A DNA stretch of 64,000 nucleotides. Source: Boseongicola sp. (lineage in GTDB: Bacteria > Pseudomonadota > Alphaproteobacteria > Rhodobacterales > Rhodobacteraceae). Positions 46,364-55,700 of the stretch are shown one piece after another. Numbering within the stretch: the first letter of the stretch is position 1; each line of letters begins with the position of its first letter. The stretch spans positions 691,932-755,931 of the forward strand of contig CP046179.1 in assembly GCA_014075275.1 (NCBI GenBank), in the 5' to 3' direction. Made by a program: the position numbers and the translations under genes. Below the pieces are notes generated by a model. That model saw only the letters and a program-made list of their open reading frames with translations. It was not told where the DNA came from and did not search any database.

Positions 46364-49300
46364 GCCATCGTCTGGAATCCGGCGGGCGTCTGATCGACCG
46401 TAGTCAATCCAAGGGCTTCACCTTCAATGGTCGCGCCATGCGCGGTGTGCAGGGCGACACACTTGCTTCGGCGCTTCTGGCCAACGGTCAGACGCTGATG
46501 GGACGCTCATTTAAATACCACCGACCACGTGGCGTTGTTGCCTCGGGCGCGGAAGAGCCGAATGCGCTGGTAAACCTAGGAAAAGAAAAGACTTTCGAAC
46601 CCAATGCCCGTGTCACAACCACCGAACTTTTCGACGGGCTGACAGCAGAAAGCCAGAACCACTGGCCAAGTCTCGAGTTCGATATCGGCGCGGTCAACGC
46701 CAAGCTGTCGCGCTTTCTACCCGCTGGTTTTTACTACAAGATGTTCATGTGGCCACGCGCGTTCTGGAAGCACGTTTACGAGCCCATCATTCGTCAATCG
46801 GCTGGTCTGGGCAAGGCACCAAAGCATCGCGATGCAGATCACTACGAGCACTTTAATATCAACGCCGATGTCCTTGTTATTGGGGGTGGAATCGCTGGTC
46901 TGACTGCCGCTAAATCTGCTGCAGAAGCCGGTGCCGAAGTTCTGCTTTTTGAACAAACTTCGGAATGGGGCGGCCGCGCGCCGGTAGACGGTTCCGAGGT
47001 CGACGGACAGCCTGCCGACGATTGGATCAAAGCAACGGTAACGGCGCTTGAAGCCATGCCAAACGTCCGTATCCGCACCCGCACCATGGGCGCAGGCATC
47101 TATGACCACGGCTATGCCTTGGCCTATGAACGCATCACCGATCACGCCCCCGACCCGAACCTGCCGCGCCACCGTTTGTGGCGCATCCGCGCCGCTCAGA
47201 TTATCACGGCGACCGGTGCCATCGAACGTCCTTTGTCTTTCGCCGGCAATGACTTACCCGGTGTCATGCTGGCCTCGACAGTGCGCGACTACGTGGTGAA
47301 TTTCGGCGTCGCCCCGGGTCAACGCACAGTCGTTGTCACCAACAATGACGACGGTTATCGCACCGCATTGTCCCTGAAAGCCGCCGGTCTCGACGTTCCA
47401 GCCGTGCTGGACGCCCGCATCAGCGCCGCTGGCCCGCTGGCCGAAGCCGCGAAAGAGCAGGGCATCCGCGTCGTTCCCGGTCGCGGTATCGCCAAGGTTA
47501 CCGGAAAGGGTAAGGTTGAAACCGTCTACATCTGCGACCAACTCGGCGAAGGTGCTGTTCTGGAAGAGATTTCCGCCGATTGCGTCGCCATGGCAGGTGG
47601 TTGGTCTCCCATCGTTCACCTCTGGTCCCACTGCGGCGGCAAGCTCAACTGGTCGGACGAAAACGCCCATTTCCGCCCCGATCCTAACCGCGCGCCAACA
47701 GGCGCAGAGGGCGAGGCCTTCGTTCATGTCGCAGGCACGGCCAACGGTCATCTGCACACTGCGGATGCATTGGCGGATGCCTTCGAGGCAGGTCGCACCG
47801 CTGCCGCTGCTGCTGGTCACAAGACCCGCAAGAAGGCCAATGTCCCAACGGCTGCCGCTGAAGACGCACAACCCATGGCACCGGTGTGGAACATGCCTGC
47901 CAAGGCATCCTATGATCTGCGCTCGAAAACCTGGTTGGACTACCAGAATGACGTGAAGGTCACAGACGTTGAACTGGCAGCCCGCGAAGGCTTTGAATCG
48001 GTTGAACACACCAAGCGTTACACCACGCTCGGCATGGCCACAGATCAGGGGAAACTTAGCAATATCAACGGCCTTGCCGTGCTCAGCCAACAGTTGGGCG
48101 AAGATATTCCCAAAGTTGGCACCACGACATTCCGCCCGCCTTACACGCCGATTTCCATGGGTGTTATCGGTGGCGAAGCGCGCGGCGACCTGTTCCAGCC
48201 CATCCGTCGCACGCCGATGTATGAATGGAACGACAGCAACGGTGCCCATTGGGAGCCCGTTGGCCATTGGCGACGCCCTTACGCCTACTTGAAAGGCGAG
48301 GAAACTGTTCATGACGCCGTCGTGCGCGAAGTAAACGCCGTGCGTAACCGGTCCGGTCTGCTGGACGCGTCTACGCTTGGCAAGCTCCTGGTCAAAGGAC
48401 CCGACGCGGGCAAGTTCCTCGACATGATGTACACCAACATGATGTCGAACCTGAAGGTCGGCAAATGCCGCTATGGCCTGATGTGCTCGGAGAACGGCTT
48501 CCTCAGCGATGACGGCGTTGTGGCCCGCATCGATGAAGACACCTGGCTTTGCCACACCACCACCGGCGGTGCCGAGCGTATCCATGCACACATGGAAGAA
48601 TGGCTGCAAACTGAATGGTGGGACTGGAAAGTCTACGTCACCAACGTGACCGAACATTACGCTCAGATCGCCGTTGTCGGCCCGCACGCGCGCCAAGTCC
48701 TTGAAAAGCTGGGCGGAATGGATGTCTCGAAAGAGACTTTGCCGTTCATGCAATGGGCCGACGGGGCCATCGGCAACTTCTCGGCGCGGGTTTTCCGCAT
48801 CTCTTTCTCGGGTGAACTCAGCTACGAAATCGCCGTTCCTGCCAGTCAGGGCCGCGCCTTCTGGGATGCACTCTTGGAAGCCGGGGAAGAGTTCGGGATC
48901 ACGCCATACGGCACTGAAGCGCTGCACATCCTCAGGGCAGAAAAGGGCTTCATCATGATCGGTGACGAAACCGACGGAACAGTGATCCCGCAAGACCTTG
49001 GTCTGAACTGGGCGATCTCAAAGAAGAAAGAAGACTTCATCGGCAAGCGCGCTCAGGAGCGTGACCATATGACCGATCCCTACCGCTGGAAGCTGGTCGG
49101 CCTTGAAACCACGGATGGCTCGGTGCTGCCGGATGGGGCCTATGCCGCTGAGCCCGGCATTAACGACAATGGCCAGCGCATTACCGAAGGTCGTGTAACA
49201 TCAACCTATTACTCGCCAACGCTGGACCGTGGCATCGCGATGGGGCTGGTCCTGCGCGGGCCTGATCGCATGGGCGAAGTTCTGGATTTCCCGAAGATCG

Positions 49301-49374
49301 ACGGCGAAGTTGTAAAGGCCAAAATCGTCGATCCGGTCTTCTTTGATCCCGAAGGGGAGAAGCAAAATGTCTGA
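46360..49374 (+). CDS. soxA: sarcosine oxidase alpha subunit
   Basis: A 1004-residue alpha subunit. It has an N-terminal 2Fe-2S-like/Rossmann-type start (GRLIDRSQSKGFTFNGRAM), an NAD-binding pyridine-nucleotide domain with VLVIGGGIAGLTAAKSAAEAG near residue 168, and a C-terminal aminomethyltransferase (GcvT-like) half from about residue 600 that binds tetrahydrofolate. Strong GGAGGGACTTCCA ribosome-binding site; overlaps soxD by four and soxG by eight bases. Confidence 0.95.
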   Translation: MSHRLESGGRLIDRSQSKGFTFNGRAMRGVQGDTLASALLANGQTLMGRSFKYHRPRGVVASGAEEPNALVNLGKEKTFEPNARVTTTELFDGLTAESQNHWPSLEFDIGAVNAKLSRFLPAGFYYKMFMWPRAFWKHVYEPIIRQSAGLGKAPKHRDADHYEHFNINADVLVIGGGIAGLTAAKSAAEAGAEVLLFEQTSEWGGRAPVDGSEVDGQPADDWIKATVTALEAMPNVRIRTRTMGAGIYDHGYALAYERITDHAPDPNLPRHRLWRIRAAQIITATGAIERPLSFAGNDLPGVMLASTVRDYVVNFGVAPGQRTVVVTNNDDGYRTALSLKAAGLDVPAVLDARISAAGPLAEAAKEQGIRVVPGRGIAKVTGKGKVETVYICDQLGEGAVLEEISADCVAMAGGWSPIVHLWSHCGGKLNWSDENAHFRPDPNRAPTGAEGEAFVHVAGTANGHLHTADALADAFEAGRTAAAAAGHKTRKKANVPTAAAEDAQPMAPVWNMPAKASYDLRSKTWLDYQNDVKVTDVELAAREGFESVEHTKRYTTLGMATDQGKLSNINGLAVLSQQLGEDIPKVGTTTFRPPYTPISMGVIGGEARGDLFQPIRRTPMYEWNDSNGAHWEPVGHWRRPYAYLKGEETVHDAVVREVNAVRNRSGLLDASTLGKLLVKGPDAGKFLDMMYTNMMSNLKVGKCRYGLMCSENGFLSDDGVVARIDEDTWLCHTTTGGAERIHAHMEEWLQTEWWDWKVYVTNVTEHYAQIAVVGPHARQVLEKLGGMDVSKETLPFMQWADGAIGNFSARVFRISFSGELSYEIAVPASQGRAFWDALLEAGEEFGITPYGTEALHILRAEKGFIMIGDETDGTVIPQDLGLNWAISKKKEDFIGKRAQERDHMTDPYRWKLVGLETTDGSVLPDGAYAAEPGINDNGQRITEGRVTSTYYSPTLDRGIAMGLVLRGPDRMGEVLDFPKIDGEVVKAKIVDPVFFDPEGEKQNV

Positions 49375-49939
49375 GGCAGCAAGCGCATTGGACGGGGTTA
49401 CCGCCAGCGGAACCATCGAAGTTGTCGAGTCCGGATTGCAAGGCATGATCACCCTGCGCGGTGATCTGTCTGATGAAAGTCTCACCGCAGCTCTGGCCAA
49501 GGCGGCGGGCGTCGAAATTCCGGCACCTCGTCAGGTCACCTCGTCGGACGCCGGACAAATGCTCTGGATGTCGCCGGACGAACTGATGCTGCTATGTCCC
49601 CATGACGAGGCGGAAGTCCGCGTGGCGGCCATCTCGGCGGCACTGGCTGGTCAACACCACATGGCCGTTAATGTATCGGACGCGCGTGCGTATTTCCGTC
49701 TGACGGGCGAAGGCGCAGCAATCCGAGAAGTGCTGGCAAAGATTTCCCCTGCCGACATGCGGGATGCGTCTTTACCGGTTGGCGAAGCCCGCCGCACCCG
49801 TCTTGCACAGGTTGCTGGCGCATTCTGGTTCAGCGCTGATGGCGAGGCCCATCTGATCTGCTTCCGTTCGGTTGCGCAGTATGTGTTTGATTTGCTGAAG
49901 ATTTCATCTGTTTCTGGAAGCGACGTTGGTCACTTCTGA
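49367..49939 (+). CDS. soxG: sarcosine oxidase gamma subunit
   Basis: A 190-residue SoxG, related to the GcvT C-terminal fold: LWMSPDELMLLCPHDEAE, HMAVNVSDARAYFRLTGEGAAIREVLAKISPADM and FWFSADGEAHLICFRSVAQYVFDLL are typical. Last gene of the sox operon, followed by a strong terminator. The ATG at 49367 lies eight codons into a longer reading, preceded by GGGGAGAAGCAAA. Confidence 0.92.
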   Translation: MSEAASALDGVTASGTIEVVESGLQGMITLRGDLSDESLTAALAKAAGVEIPAPRQVTSSDAGQMLWMSPDELMLLCPHDEAEVRVAAISAALAGQHHMAVNVSDARAYFRLTGEGAAIREVLAKISPADMRDASLPVGEARRTRLAQVAGAFWFSADGEAHLICFRSVAQYVFDLLKISSVSGSDVGHF

Positions 49940-49960
49940 GTTTTCCCAAAAGCAAATGCG

Positions 49961-49994
49961 AAAAAGCCGGGCTTTGTGCCCGGCTTTCTTGTTT
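49961..49994 (+). terminator. terminator of the sox operon
   Basis: AAGCCGGGC (49964-49972), loop TTTGT, GCCCGGCTT (49978-49986), then TCTTGTTT. The A run on the other side also allows use by the convergent gene. Confidence 0.85.
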
Positions 49995-50010
49995 CTGGGG
50001 TATGGTGAAC

Positions 50011-50400
50011 TCAGTCGTGTAGTCGAAACACACCGCTGATGACTTCTATGTCGGGCTTGCCGCGGATCCGATAAGCCGCCGGAATGCTCTTTGCCAGATC
50101 CGATTGAAAGAAGGCGCCCATCGCTTCCTTGCTCTCCCAAATGTAAACCGCGCCGTATGTGTTCGCACTGTTAAGTTCCACGTAATACTTCTGAACTAGA
50201 CCATCCACATCGCGAAACTCTTCACGCCGTTCCCGCGCTTTGGCCAGAACCACATCACGGGGCAGGGTGGTTTCAAAGCGAATGATTTGCACAACCGTGG
50301 CGTCGTCAGCGGAACCGCTGTCGCTGGCTTGGGCAACGACCGGAGTGGCCAGGATAGTTGCGGCAAAGGCGGTCAGTTTCAGTTTGCGTAGAAAAGTCAT
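50011..50400 (-). CDS. YdhR-like protein with signal peptide
   Basis: A 129-residue protein with an N-terminal signal peptide (LRKLKLTAFAATILATPVVAQA, cleavage probably after AQA) and a ferredoxin-like YdhR/monooxygenase-type domain (VVQIIRFETTLPRDVVL, VQKYYVELNSANTYGAVYIWESKEAMGAFFQSDLAKSIPAAYRI). It looks like an exported paralogue of the next gene. Role unknown. Confidence 0.7.
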   Translation of the reverse strand: MTFLRKLKLTAFAATILATPVVAQASDSGSADDATVVQIIRFETTLPRDVVLAKARERREEFRDVDGLVQKYYVELNSANTYGAVYIWESKEAMGAFFQSDLAKSIPAAYRIRGKPDIEVISGVFRLHD

Positions 50401-50443
50401 GTTCAGTCTCCAGGATGTAAGGGTGATTTTAGGAACATGAAGA

Positions 50444-50728
50444 TCAGCGCAGCGCCATGATCAGTTCGTGAATGTCGACTTTGGGCGCGCCAACAATGCC
50501 GTAGGCCGCCGGGATCGTTTTCGCCAATTCGCTGTCACGGAAAGACGCCATGGCAGAGGGCGAGTCCCAGATGTAGAAGCCGCCGTATTGGTTCGGGGCA
50601 TTGAGCTTCAGATAGTATTTCTGGTGAAGGTCAGGGATCGCTTGAAAATCTGGTTTGCGGGCGTCGGCAACGGCACGGACCTCGGCATCGCTAAGGGAGG
50701 TTTCGAACTGAACAAATTGGATCATCAT
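50444..50728 (-). CDS. YdhR-like cytoplasmic protein
   Basis: A 94-residue protein without signal peptide, sharing with its neighbour the layout FVQFETSLSDAEV, HQKYYLKLNAPNQYGGFYIWDSPSAMASFRDSELAKTIPAAYGI. The ATG at 50728 (double ATG) follows GGAACCCC; a longer 117-residue reading has no support. It is divergent from the LysR gene 128 bases away, so both YdhR-like genes are probable targets of that regulator. Confidence 0.75.
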   Translation of the reverse strand: MMIQFVQFETSLSDAEVRAVADARKPDFQAIPDLHQKYYLKLNAPNQYGGFYIWDSPSAMASFRDSELAKTIPAAYGIVGAPKVDIHELIMALR

Positions 50729-50855
50729 GGCTGGGGTTCCTTTGGCGTTTGGTTTGTTTCGTTTGGTAAGTTCAAGATTGTCTGTTTGATTGCGCAAGGA
50801 AATTCGCTAATATCGCAATGAGACTTTGCAAAAACGGACAGACAGGATTGCACCA

Positions 50856-51803
50856 GTGACTACGCGAACCGCGAACGACCTAGAGTGGAACGACCTTTCC
50901 CTGATCCTTGCCATCGGTCGTGGAAACGGTTTGTCGGGGGCATCTCGTGCACTTGGGCAAACCCACAGCACGGTATTTCGCCGCATCAACGCCGTTGAAG
51001 AACGAACCGGCGTTCGTTTCTTTGATCGTTTCCGCAAAGGCTATGTCGCGACCGAGGCCGGGCAAAAAGCGATTGAATACGCTGAACGGATCGAAGCAGA
51101 AGTGCATGCCCTTGGCCTGGAAGTGCTCGGCCAAGACGGCGAGTTGCGCGGACGCATCCGCCTGACATGCCCCGAGGTGTTCGCCCAGGAACTCGCACCC
51201 GGCATTGCTGCCCGGTTTCTGGCCAAGCACCCCGAAATCCGGCTAGACGTCACACCGGGTCACGGAACCGTCGATCTCAATAAACGCGAGGCTGAAGTCG
51301 CCATTCGTGCAACAAGATCACCGCCGGACAGTGCTTATGGACGCCGGATCTGCGATTTTCGCTTCGCCACCTTTGCGACGCCCGAATATATGGGGGAACA
51401 TGGCGAAACGCCCATCGACCAGCATGATCTTTGCGTCATCGAAGGAGCGATGTCATGGCTTGTACCGCAAGTTCTTCCGTCGCTGGAGCACGCCATTGAG
51501 CGGACAGTTTTTCAATGCAGCGCCACCAAGGCGGTGCAGAATGCGATAGCCGCCGGCATGGGGATCGGGTTTCTTCCGTGTTACGTTGGCGATGTTGATG
51601 ACCGGCTTATCCGCGTAACAGAGACTTTCCCGCATCTGGACATGAAGCTGTGGATCCTGACGCACCCCGATTTGCGCAACACCGCGCGTGTAAGGGCGTT
51701 GATGACCCATCTTTACGATGATCTGGCCTATGACATCGACGTGTTTGCGGGTTTGACCAAGACACCAAGTGGAGACACCAACCTTTTAGTCGGAAAAGCC
51801 TAG
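50856..51803 (+). CDS. LysR family transcriptional regulator
   Basis: A 315-residue LysR regulator: HTH in DLSLILAIGRGNGLSGASRALGQTHSTVFRRINAVEERTG, then a substrate-binding domain with FVF-type helices and FLPCYVGD. Starts with GTG at 50856 after CAGGA. Divergent from the two YdhR-like genes, whose expression it probably controls. Confidence 0.88.
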   Translation: MTTRTANDLEWNDLSLILAIGRGNGLSGASRALGQTHSTVFRRINAVEERTGVRFFDRFRKGYVATEAGQKAIEYAERIEAEVHALGLEVLGQDGELRGRIRLTCPEVFAQELAPGIAARFLAKHPEIRLDVTPGHGTVDLNKREAEVAIRATRSPPDSAYGRRICDFRFATFATPEYMGEHGETPIDQHDLCVIEGAMSWLVPQVLPSLEHAIERTVFQCSATKAVQNAIAAGMGIGFLPCYVGDVDDRLIRVTETFPHLDMKLWILTHPDLRNTARVRALMTHLYDDLAYDIDVFAGLTKTPSGDTNLLVGKA

Positions 51804-51812
51804 AAGACGGGG

Positions 51813-51974
51813 TTAGCGAATAAACTGATCCACGTAGACCATCACGCCGTTCACCTGAAAATATGTAATCATTTCATCTACATCCTCGGGAACCACAATC
51901 TCTTCCAGCGCCTCTTTCGGGAATGGAAGCTGATAGGGCGTCATTGGGTTTGTCTCATCTGATTGAAACGGCAT
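51813..51974 (-). CDS. small conserved-looking acidic protein, 53 residues
   Basis: ATG at 51974 with AGGGAACCGAT upstream opens a 53-residue ORF on the minus strand, convergent with the LysR gene and divergent from sodB. The product has TPYQLPFPKEALEEIVVPED followed by a hydrophobic TYFQVNGVMVYVDQFIR. Good ribosome site and coding-like composition, but no family recognised. Confidence 0.5.
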   Translation of the reverse strand: MPFQSDETNPMTPYQLPFPKEALEEIVVPEDVDEMITYFQVNGVMVYVDQFIR

Positions 51975-52166
51975 ATCGGTTCCCTGCAAATTGGCTGCTG
52001 AATGCTGAACGAACTTCGCGATGTCGACACATTCTGGCCAATGTTAAAAGGCTGATCCCTTGGATAGGTTTTCTGAGCGATTGGCCAACATAGGCTTGAC
52101 CCCACGGCACATGCGGCACAGGTAGGGTGTCAGACATCATATCCATGAACCGAGAGGGGCCCTGAC

Positions 52167-52766
52167 ATGGCTTTTGAACTTCCCGATCTTCCTTACGCCC
52201 ACGACGCGTTAGCAGCGCATGGCATGAGCGCTGAGACCCTGGAATACCACCACGATCTGCACCACAAGGCCTATGTGGACAACGGCAACAAGCTGATTGC
52301 TGGCACAGAATGGGACGGCAAAACGCTGGAAGAGATCATCGTTGGTACATACGATTCTGGTGCGGTTGCCCAGAACGGTATCTTCAACAACATCAGCCAG
52401 CTTTGGAACCACAACCAGTTTTGGGAGATGATGGGCCCAGGCGGCGGTGGCATGCCGGGCAATCTGGAAGCGGCTATCAACCAAAGTTTCGGATCGGTTG
52501 ATGAGTTCAAGTCGCAGTTCTCGGCTGCCGGTGCTGGTCAGTTCGGCTCTGGCTGGGCATGGCTGGTCAAGAATGCCGACGGCTCGCTTGCGGTGACGAA
52601 AACCGAAAACGGCGTGAACCCATTGTGCTTTGGTCAGACCGCATTGCTCGGCTGTGATGTGTGGGAGCATTCTTACTACATCGATTTCCGCAACAAACGC
52701 CCGGCATATCTGTCGAACTTTCTGGACAATCTGGTGAACTGGGAAAACGTCGCCAGCCGGATGTAA
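52167..52766 (+). CDS. sodB: superoxide dismutase (Fe type)
   Basis: A 199-residue Fe/Mn SOD. Metal ligands are visible: His27-type in LEYHHDLHHKAYV, HNQFWEMMGPGGGGMPG, and DVWEHSYYIDFRNKRPAYL (Asp and His). The AQNGIFNNISQLWNHNQFW segment and GSGWAWLV favour the iron type, but Fe versus Mn is not certain. It follows a GAGAGGGGCCCTGAC ribosome-binding region and has its own terminator. Confidence 0.94.
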   Translation: MAFELPDLPYAHDALAAHGMSAETLEYHHDLHHKAYVDNGNKLIAGTEWDGKTLEEIIVGTYDSGAVAQNGIFNNISQLWNHNQFWEMMGPGGGGMPGNLEAAINQSFGSVDEFKSQFSAAGAGQFGSGWAWLVKNADGSLAVTKTENGVNPLCFGQTALLGCDVWEHSYYIDFRNKRPAYLSNFLDNLVNWENVASRM

Positions 52767-53124
52767 GGCGTCGACCATGGAAGAACTGCGAAAGCGCGCC
52801 CGATGGCGCGCTTTTTTGGCTGAATGCCCGATTTTCGGACAATTCGGACAAGCGATACAGGCTGTAAATCTAGCGCTCGGCGTTTAATCCCGCCATTTGA
52901 GTGCCGACCAGATTAAATCGCGAACCAGAATAGAAATCACTACGAATTACCCACCCGTTGATGCACTTTGAACTGGGTGCGGCGTTGATTAATTCGTATT
53001 TGGAAACTAACCAGCGTCAAGAAGATTGGTTGTTCACATATTCTTCTCAATTGTGGCCGAAATTTGGCACGGGCGACCGAAGGCAATAGCGTTTCCAAAT
53101 CAGAAAATTTGTGAAGAGGTGACA
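52767..53124. other. intergenic region after sodB
   Basis: Apart from the terminator at 52791-52817 I see no gene or RNA here. The last bases provide AGAGGTG for the small secreted protein that follows. Confidence 0.5.
52791..52817 (+). terminator. terminator of sodB
   Basis: AAAGCGCGCC, loop CGAT, GGCGCGCTTTTTT: eight-plus base pairs followed by T6. Confidence 0.88.
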
Positions 53125-53313
53125 ATGAAGTACGTATTTATCGCAGCTATAGTTGCACTTACGCCGACACTGGGCTTGGCTCATAGCGTTGGGGAAGCGG
53201 GGGACAATGATTCCACCGGACACTTTAACGCGGAGGTAGCGATTGACAAGAACCGAAGCCAGGGTCGCGTAGGGTTTCATCCCAAAACCAGTAATGTCGG
53301 AAAACCCGACTAA
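53125..53313 (+). CDS. small secreted protein, 62 residues
   Basis: MKYVFIAAIVALTPTLGLAH is a clean signal peptide, leaving a hydrophilic mature peptide of about 43 residues (SVGEAGDNDSTGHFNAEVA and a basic end) with no cysteines. AGAGGTG precedes the ATG at a good distance, and a hairpin GGGCGCT/AGCGCCC at 53329-53348 follows. No family recognised. Confidence 0.55.
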   Translation: MKYVFIAAIVALTPTLGLAHSVGEAGDNDSTGHFNAEVAIDKNRSQGRVGFHPKTSNVGKPD

Positions 53314-53328
53314 TAAATCTTTTGGTTA

Positions 53329-53352
53329 GGGCGCTTTCCCGAGCGCCCTTCC
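53329..53352 (+). terminator. hairpin after the small secreted protein
   Basis: GGGCGCT and AGCGCCC with loop TTCCCG, followed only by TTCC, so a weak intrinsic terminator at best. Confidence 0.45.
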
Positions 53353-53444
53353 GGCTTGATTTCTTGAAACCCACAGCATCTAAATGGTTTCATTTATCGC
53401 TTTTGCGATCCAAGGCACCTTTGCCAACTATGGGCTCAGAGCGG

Positions 53445-54002
53445 TCATTCAGTTTTCTTGCTTATCGCTTCGATGGTCTCGTCCACAGTTTCTGAGATCA
53501 CAAAAAAGTCTTTGATCGAATTATCTGCAAATCCCTGGTCAATTATGTGGTCAATAAGAGCGATCAACGGCTCCCAAAATGACTCGATATTCAACAGCAC
53601 AATGGGTTTTGCGTGAAGCCCAAGCTGCGCCCATGTCAGCACTTCGAAAAACTCGTCCAACGAACCTGCGCCTCCGGGCAGGATCACAACTGCATCCGCG
53701 TTCATGAACATCACCTTCTTCCGCTCATGCATAGTTTCGGTAATGATGCGGTCACCATAGACGCGGCGAGGTGCCTCGCGATCCAGCAGATGGGTTGGAA
53801 TGATGCCCAGAACGTCAGCCCCGGCCGTGGTCGCCGCATCCGCAACTGCCCCCATCAATCCAACATCACCGGCACCATAGACCAAACGCCAGCCGTTGTC
53901 GGCAATCGCCTGACCCATCTTCTGACCGGCTTTCAGGAACGCCGGGTTTGCACCCGGACGGGAACCGCAGTAGACGCAAACCGAGAGTGATGATGATGAC
54001 AT
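53445..54002 (-). CDS. LOG family cytokinin riboside 5'-monophosphate phosphoribohydrolase
   Basis: A 185-residue LOG/YvdD-type enzyme: SVCVYCGSRPGANPAF at the start, LVYGAGDVGLMGAVADAA, and the PGGxGT-like catalytic motif as LPGGAGSLDEFFEVLTWAQLG. It hydrolyses nucleoside monophosphates to base and ribose 5-phosphate; the bacterial substrate may be AMP. The usual threonine in PGGxGT is serine here. Confidence 0.9.
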   Translation of the reverse strand: MSSSSLSVCVYCGSRPGANPAFLKAGQKMGQAIADNGWRLVYGAGDVGLMGAVADAATTAGADVLGIIPTHLLDREAPRRVYGDRIITETMHERKKVMFMNADAVVILPGGAGSLDEFFEVLTWAQLGLHAKPIVLLNIESFWEPLIALIDHIIDQGFADNSIKDFFVISETVDETIEAISKKTE

Positions 54003-54128
54003 CTTGCAAATCCCTTTGACTAAACGGGTTTTGACCCTTGATAGAGGTGTTGTTATGGTCTCTCAAGCGCCATCGGGACGAACAATTTGGCGTGATCGGG
54101 GATGGATGCCGCTGGCAGGAGATAGCCT

Positions 54129-55607
54129 TTGAAAGCGACGTGGGTAGGTGGAACCGTAGCGGTTGTCATCGCAATTGTGCTGGCAGTGTTTTTTGGACTG
54201 CGAAATGGGGAAGAAGACGTCGCCATAGATGGCAGCGGCGTTGCAGAAGACGTTGCGGTTGTGGTTGAAGAAACGTCGACTGACGAAGGAATAACTGCTG
54301 TCGAAACGCCCGCGCCCGAACCGGTCGCCGAAGCTGAGCCTGAAACTCAAACAGAACCAGTCGATGAAGGCCCGAAATTTAGTAGCGCAACCTTTGATAT
54401 CGTTCGTGTTGAGCCGGACGGCGAGACGGTGATTGCAGGTCGTGCAACACCGGGTGCCAACATTACTTTGAATTTGGATGAAACCCCGGTGGGGGAAGCT
54501 GAAGTTGATCCGACCGGGAACTTTGTTGCACTGCTGTCGCTGGGAAGATCGGATGTGCCTCGGGTTTTGTCATTGGTTGAGACTTTGCCGGACGGCACAG
54601 AGCTTGTGGCGGAAGCATCGGTCATCCTGGCGCCGAGCCCAGAAGTCCTGATTGCTGAGGCTGACACAGACGCGGAAACGGGCGAAGAAACCGTCGCCGC
54701 CGTTTCCGAGGAAGTGAACGCGGCTTCAAACGCGGAAGCTGTCGATACCGGAACGGTAGAGCAGTCGACTTCAGCCGAGGCCCCGGAAAATAAAGAAACG
54801 GCGGACGACACCACTGTAACCAGCGCCGATGTCGCCACCGCAGATACAACAGAGACAGACGGGCAATTGGAAGATCAATCAACTGAGGTGGCTTCAGGGG
54901 GAAGCACTGCTGCGAACGATCAAATTGTGGGTGTCACTGAGAACACAACGGAACAAGTTGCGACGGCGACTGTCGACGAAAATGCAGAACCGGATACGGT
55001 TGCAGTGGCCGATGACGCAAATGCCGAGGCTCCGGAATCAGAAGACGTTTCAACCGAACCCGCAGCTCCAACAGTACTTCTGGCCGACAGCGAAGGTGTC
55101 CGCGTTTTGCAGTCTGGTGGCAGCGGGCCGCAGGTGCTTGAGAACGTTTCAATTGACGCCATCAGCTATGACAGCGACGGCGAGGTCGCCCTGTCCGGTC
55201 GGTCAACTGGTCAAAGTGCCGTTCGCGTGTACATCAATAATCAACCCATCCTGGAAACTGACATAGGCGAAGATGGCCAGTGGCGCGCCGACTTGCCAGA
55301 TGTCGACACCGGAACCTATACGCTTCGCGTTGACGAGCTCGACGCCGAAGGAGCTGTAGTTTCGCGAACTGAAACGCCGTTCCGCCGAGAGCCGGTCGAA
55401 GCTATTCGCGCACTGGACACTAGCGGCGGCACTCAGAGCGCGCCGGTAGCTTTGATTACCGTACAACCCGGCAACACGCTTTGGGGTATTGCCCGCGAAA
55501 AGTATGGTGAAGGACTGCTATACGTGCGCGTGTTTGAAGCGAACTCGGATCGCATCCGTGACCCTGATCTAATTTACCCTGGCCAGATATTCACCGTACC
55601 TAACTGA
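54129..55607 (+). CDS. LysM peptidoglycan-binding protein with Ig-like domains
   Basis: A 492-residue envelope protein starting at TTG 54129 with AGGAG seven bases upstream. An N-terminal membrane anchor (WVGGTVAVVIAIVLAVFFGL) is followed by an acidic, Glu/Ala/Pro/Thr-rich linker. Then comes an Ig-like module (about residues 84-150, PDGETVIAGRATPGANITL), a long acidic low-complexity stretch (about 175-320), a second Ig-like module (VSIDAISYDSDGEVALSGRS to about 425), and a terminal LysM domain (ITVQPGNTLWGIAREKYGEGLLYVRVFEAN...DPDLIYPGQIFTVPN). Probably spans the periplasm to peptidoglycan. Confidence 0.87.
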   Translation: MKATWVGGTVAVVIAIVLAVFFGLRNGEEDVAIDGSGVAEDVAVVVEETSTDEGITAVETPAPEPVAEAEPETQTEPVDEGPKFSSATFDIVRVEPDGETVIAGRATPGANITLNLDETPVGEAEVDPTGNFVALLSLGRSDVPRVLSLVETLPDGTELVAEASVILAPSPEVLIAEADTDAETGEETVAAVSEEVNAASNAEAVDTGTVEQSTSAEAPENKETADDTTVTSADVATADTTETDGQLEDQSTEVASGGSTAANDQIVGVTENTTEQVATATVDENAEPDTVAVADDANAEAPESEDVSTEPAAPTVLLADSEGVRVLQSGGSGPQVLENVSIDAISYDSDGEVALSGRSTGQSAVRVYINNQPILETDIGEDGQWRADLPDVDTGTYTLRVDELDAEGAVVSRTETPFRREPVEAIRALDTSGGTQSAPVALITVQPGNTLWGIAREKYGEGLLYVRVFEANSDRIRDPDLIYPGQIFTVPN

Positions 55608-55700
55608 TCGCACATCCACCTGTGCAAAGAATTGCGCCCAGATTGGGTGGAACTTCTCGTGCGGTGACCATAGGTTAAGTCCTCGGTATGAGGGGCAGAC

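Noticed and set aside
47254-48993. 579-residue open frame opposite soxA
   Set aside because: Same reason: antisense shadow of a certain gene with third-position bias.
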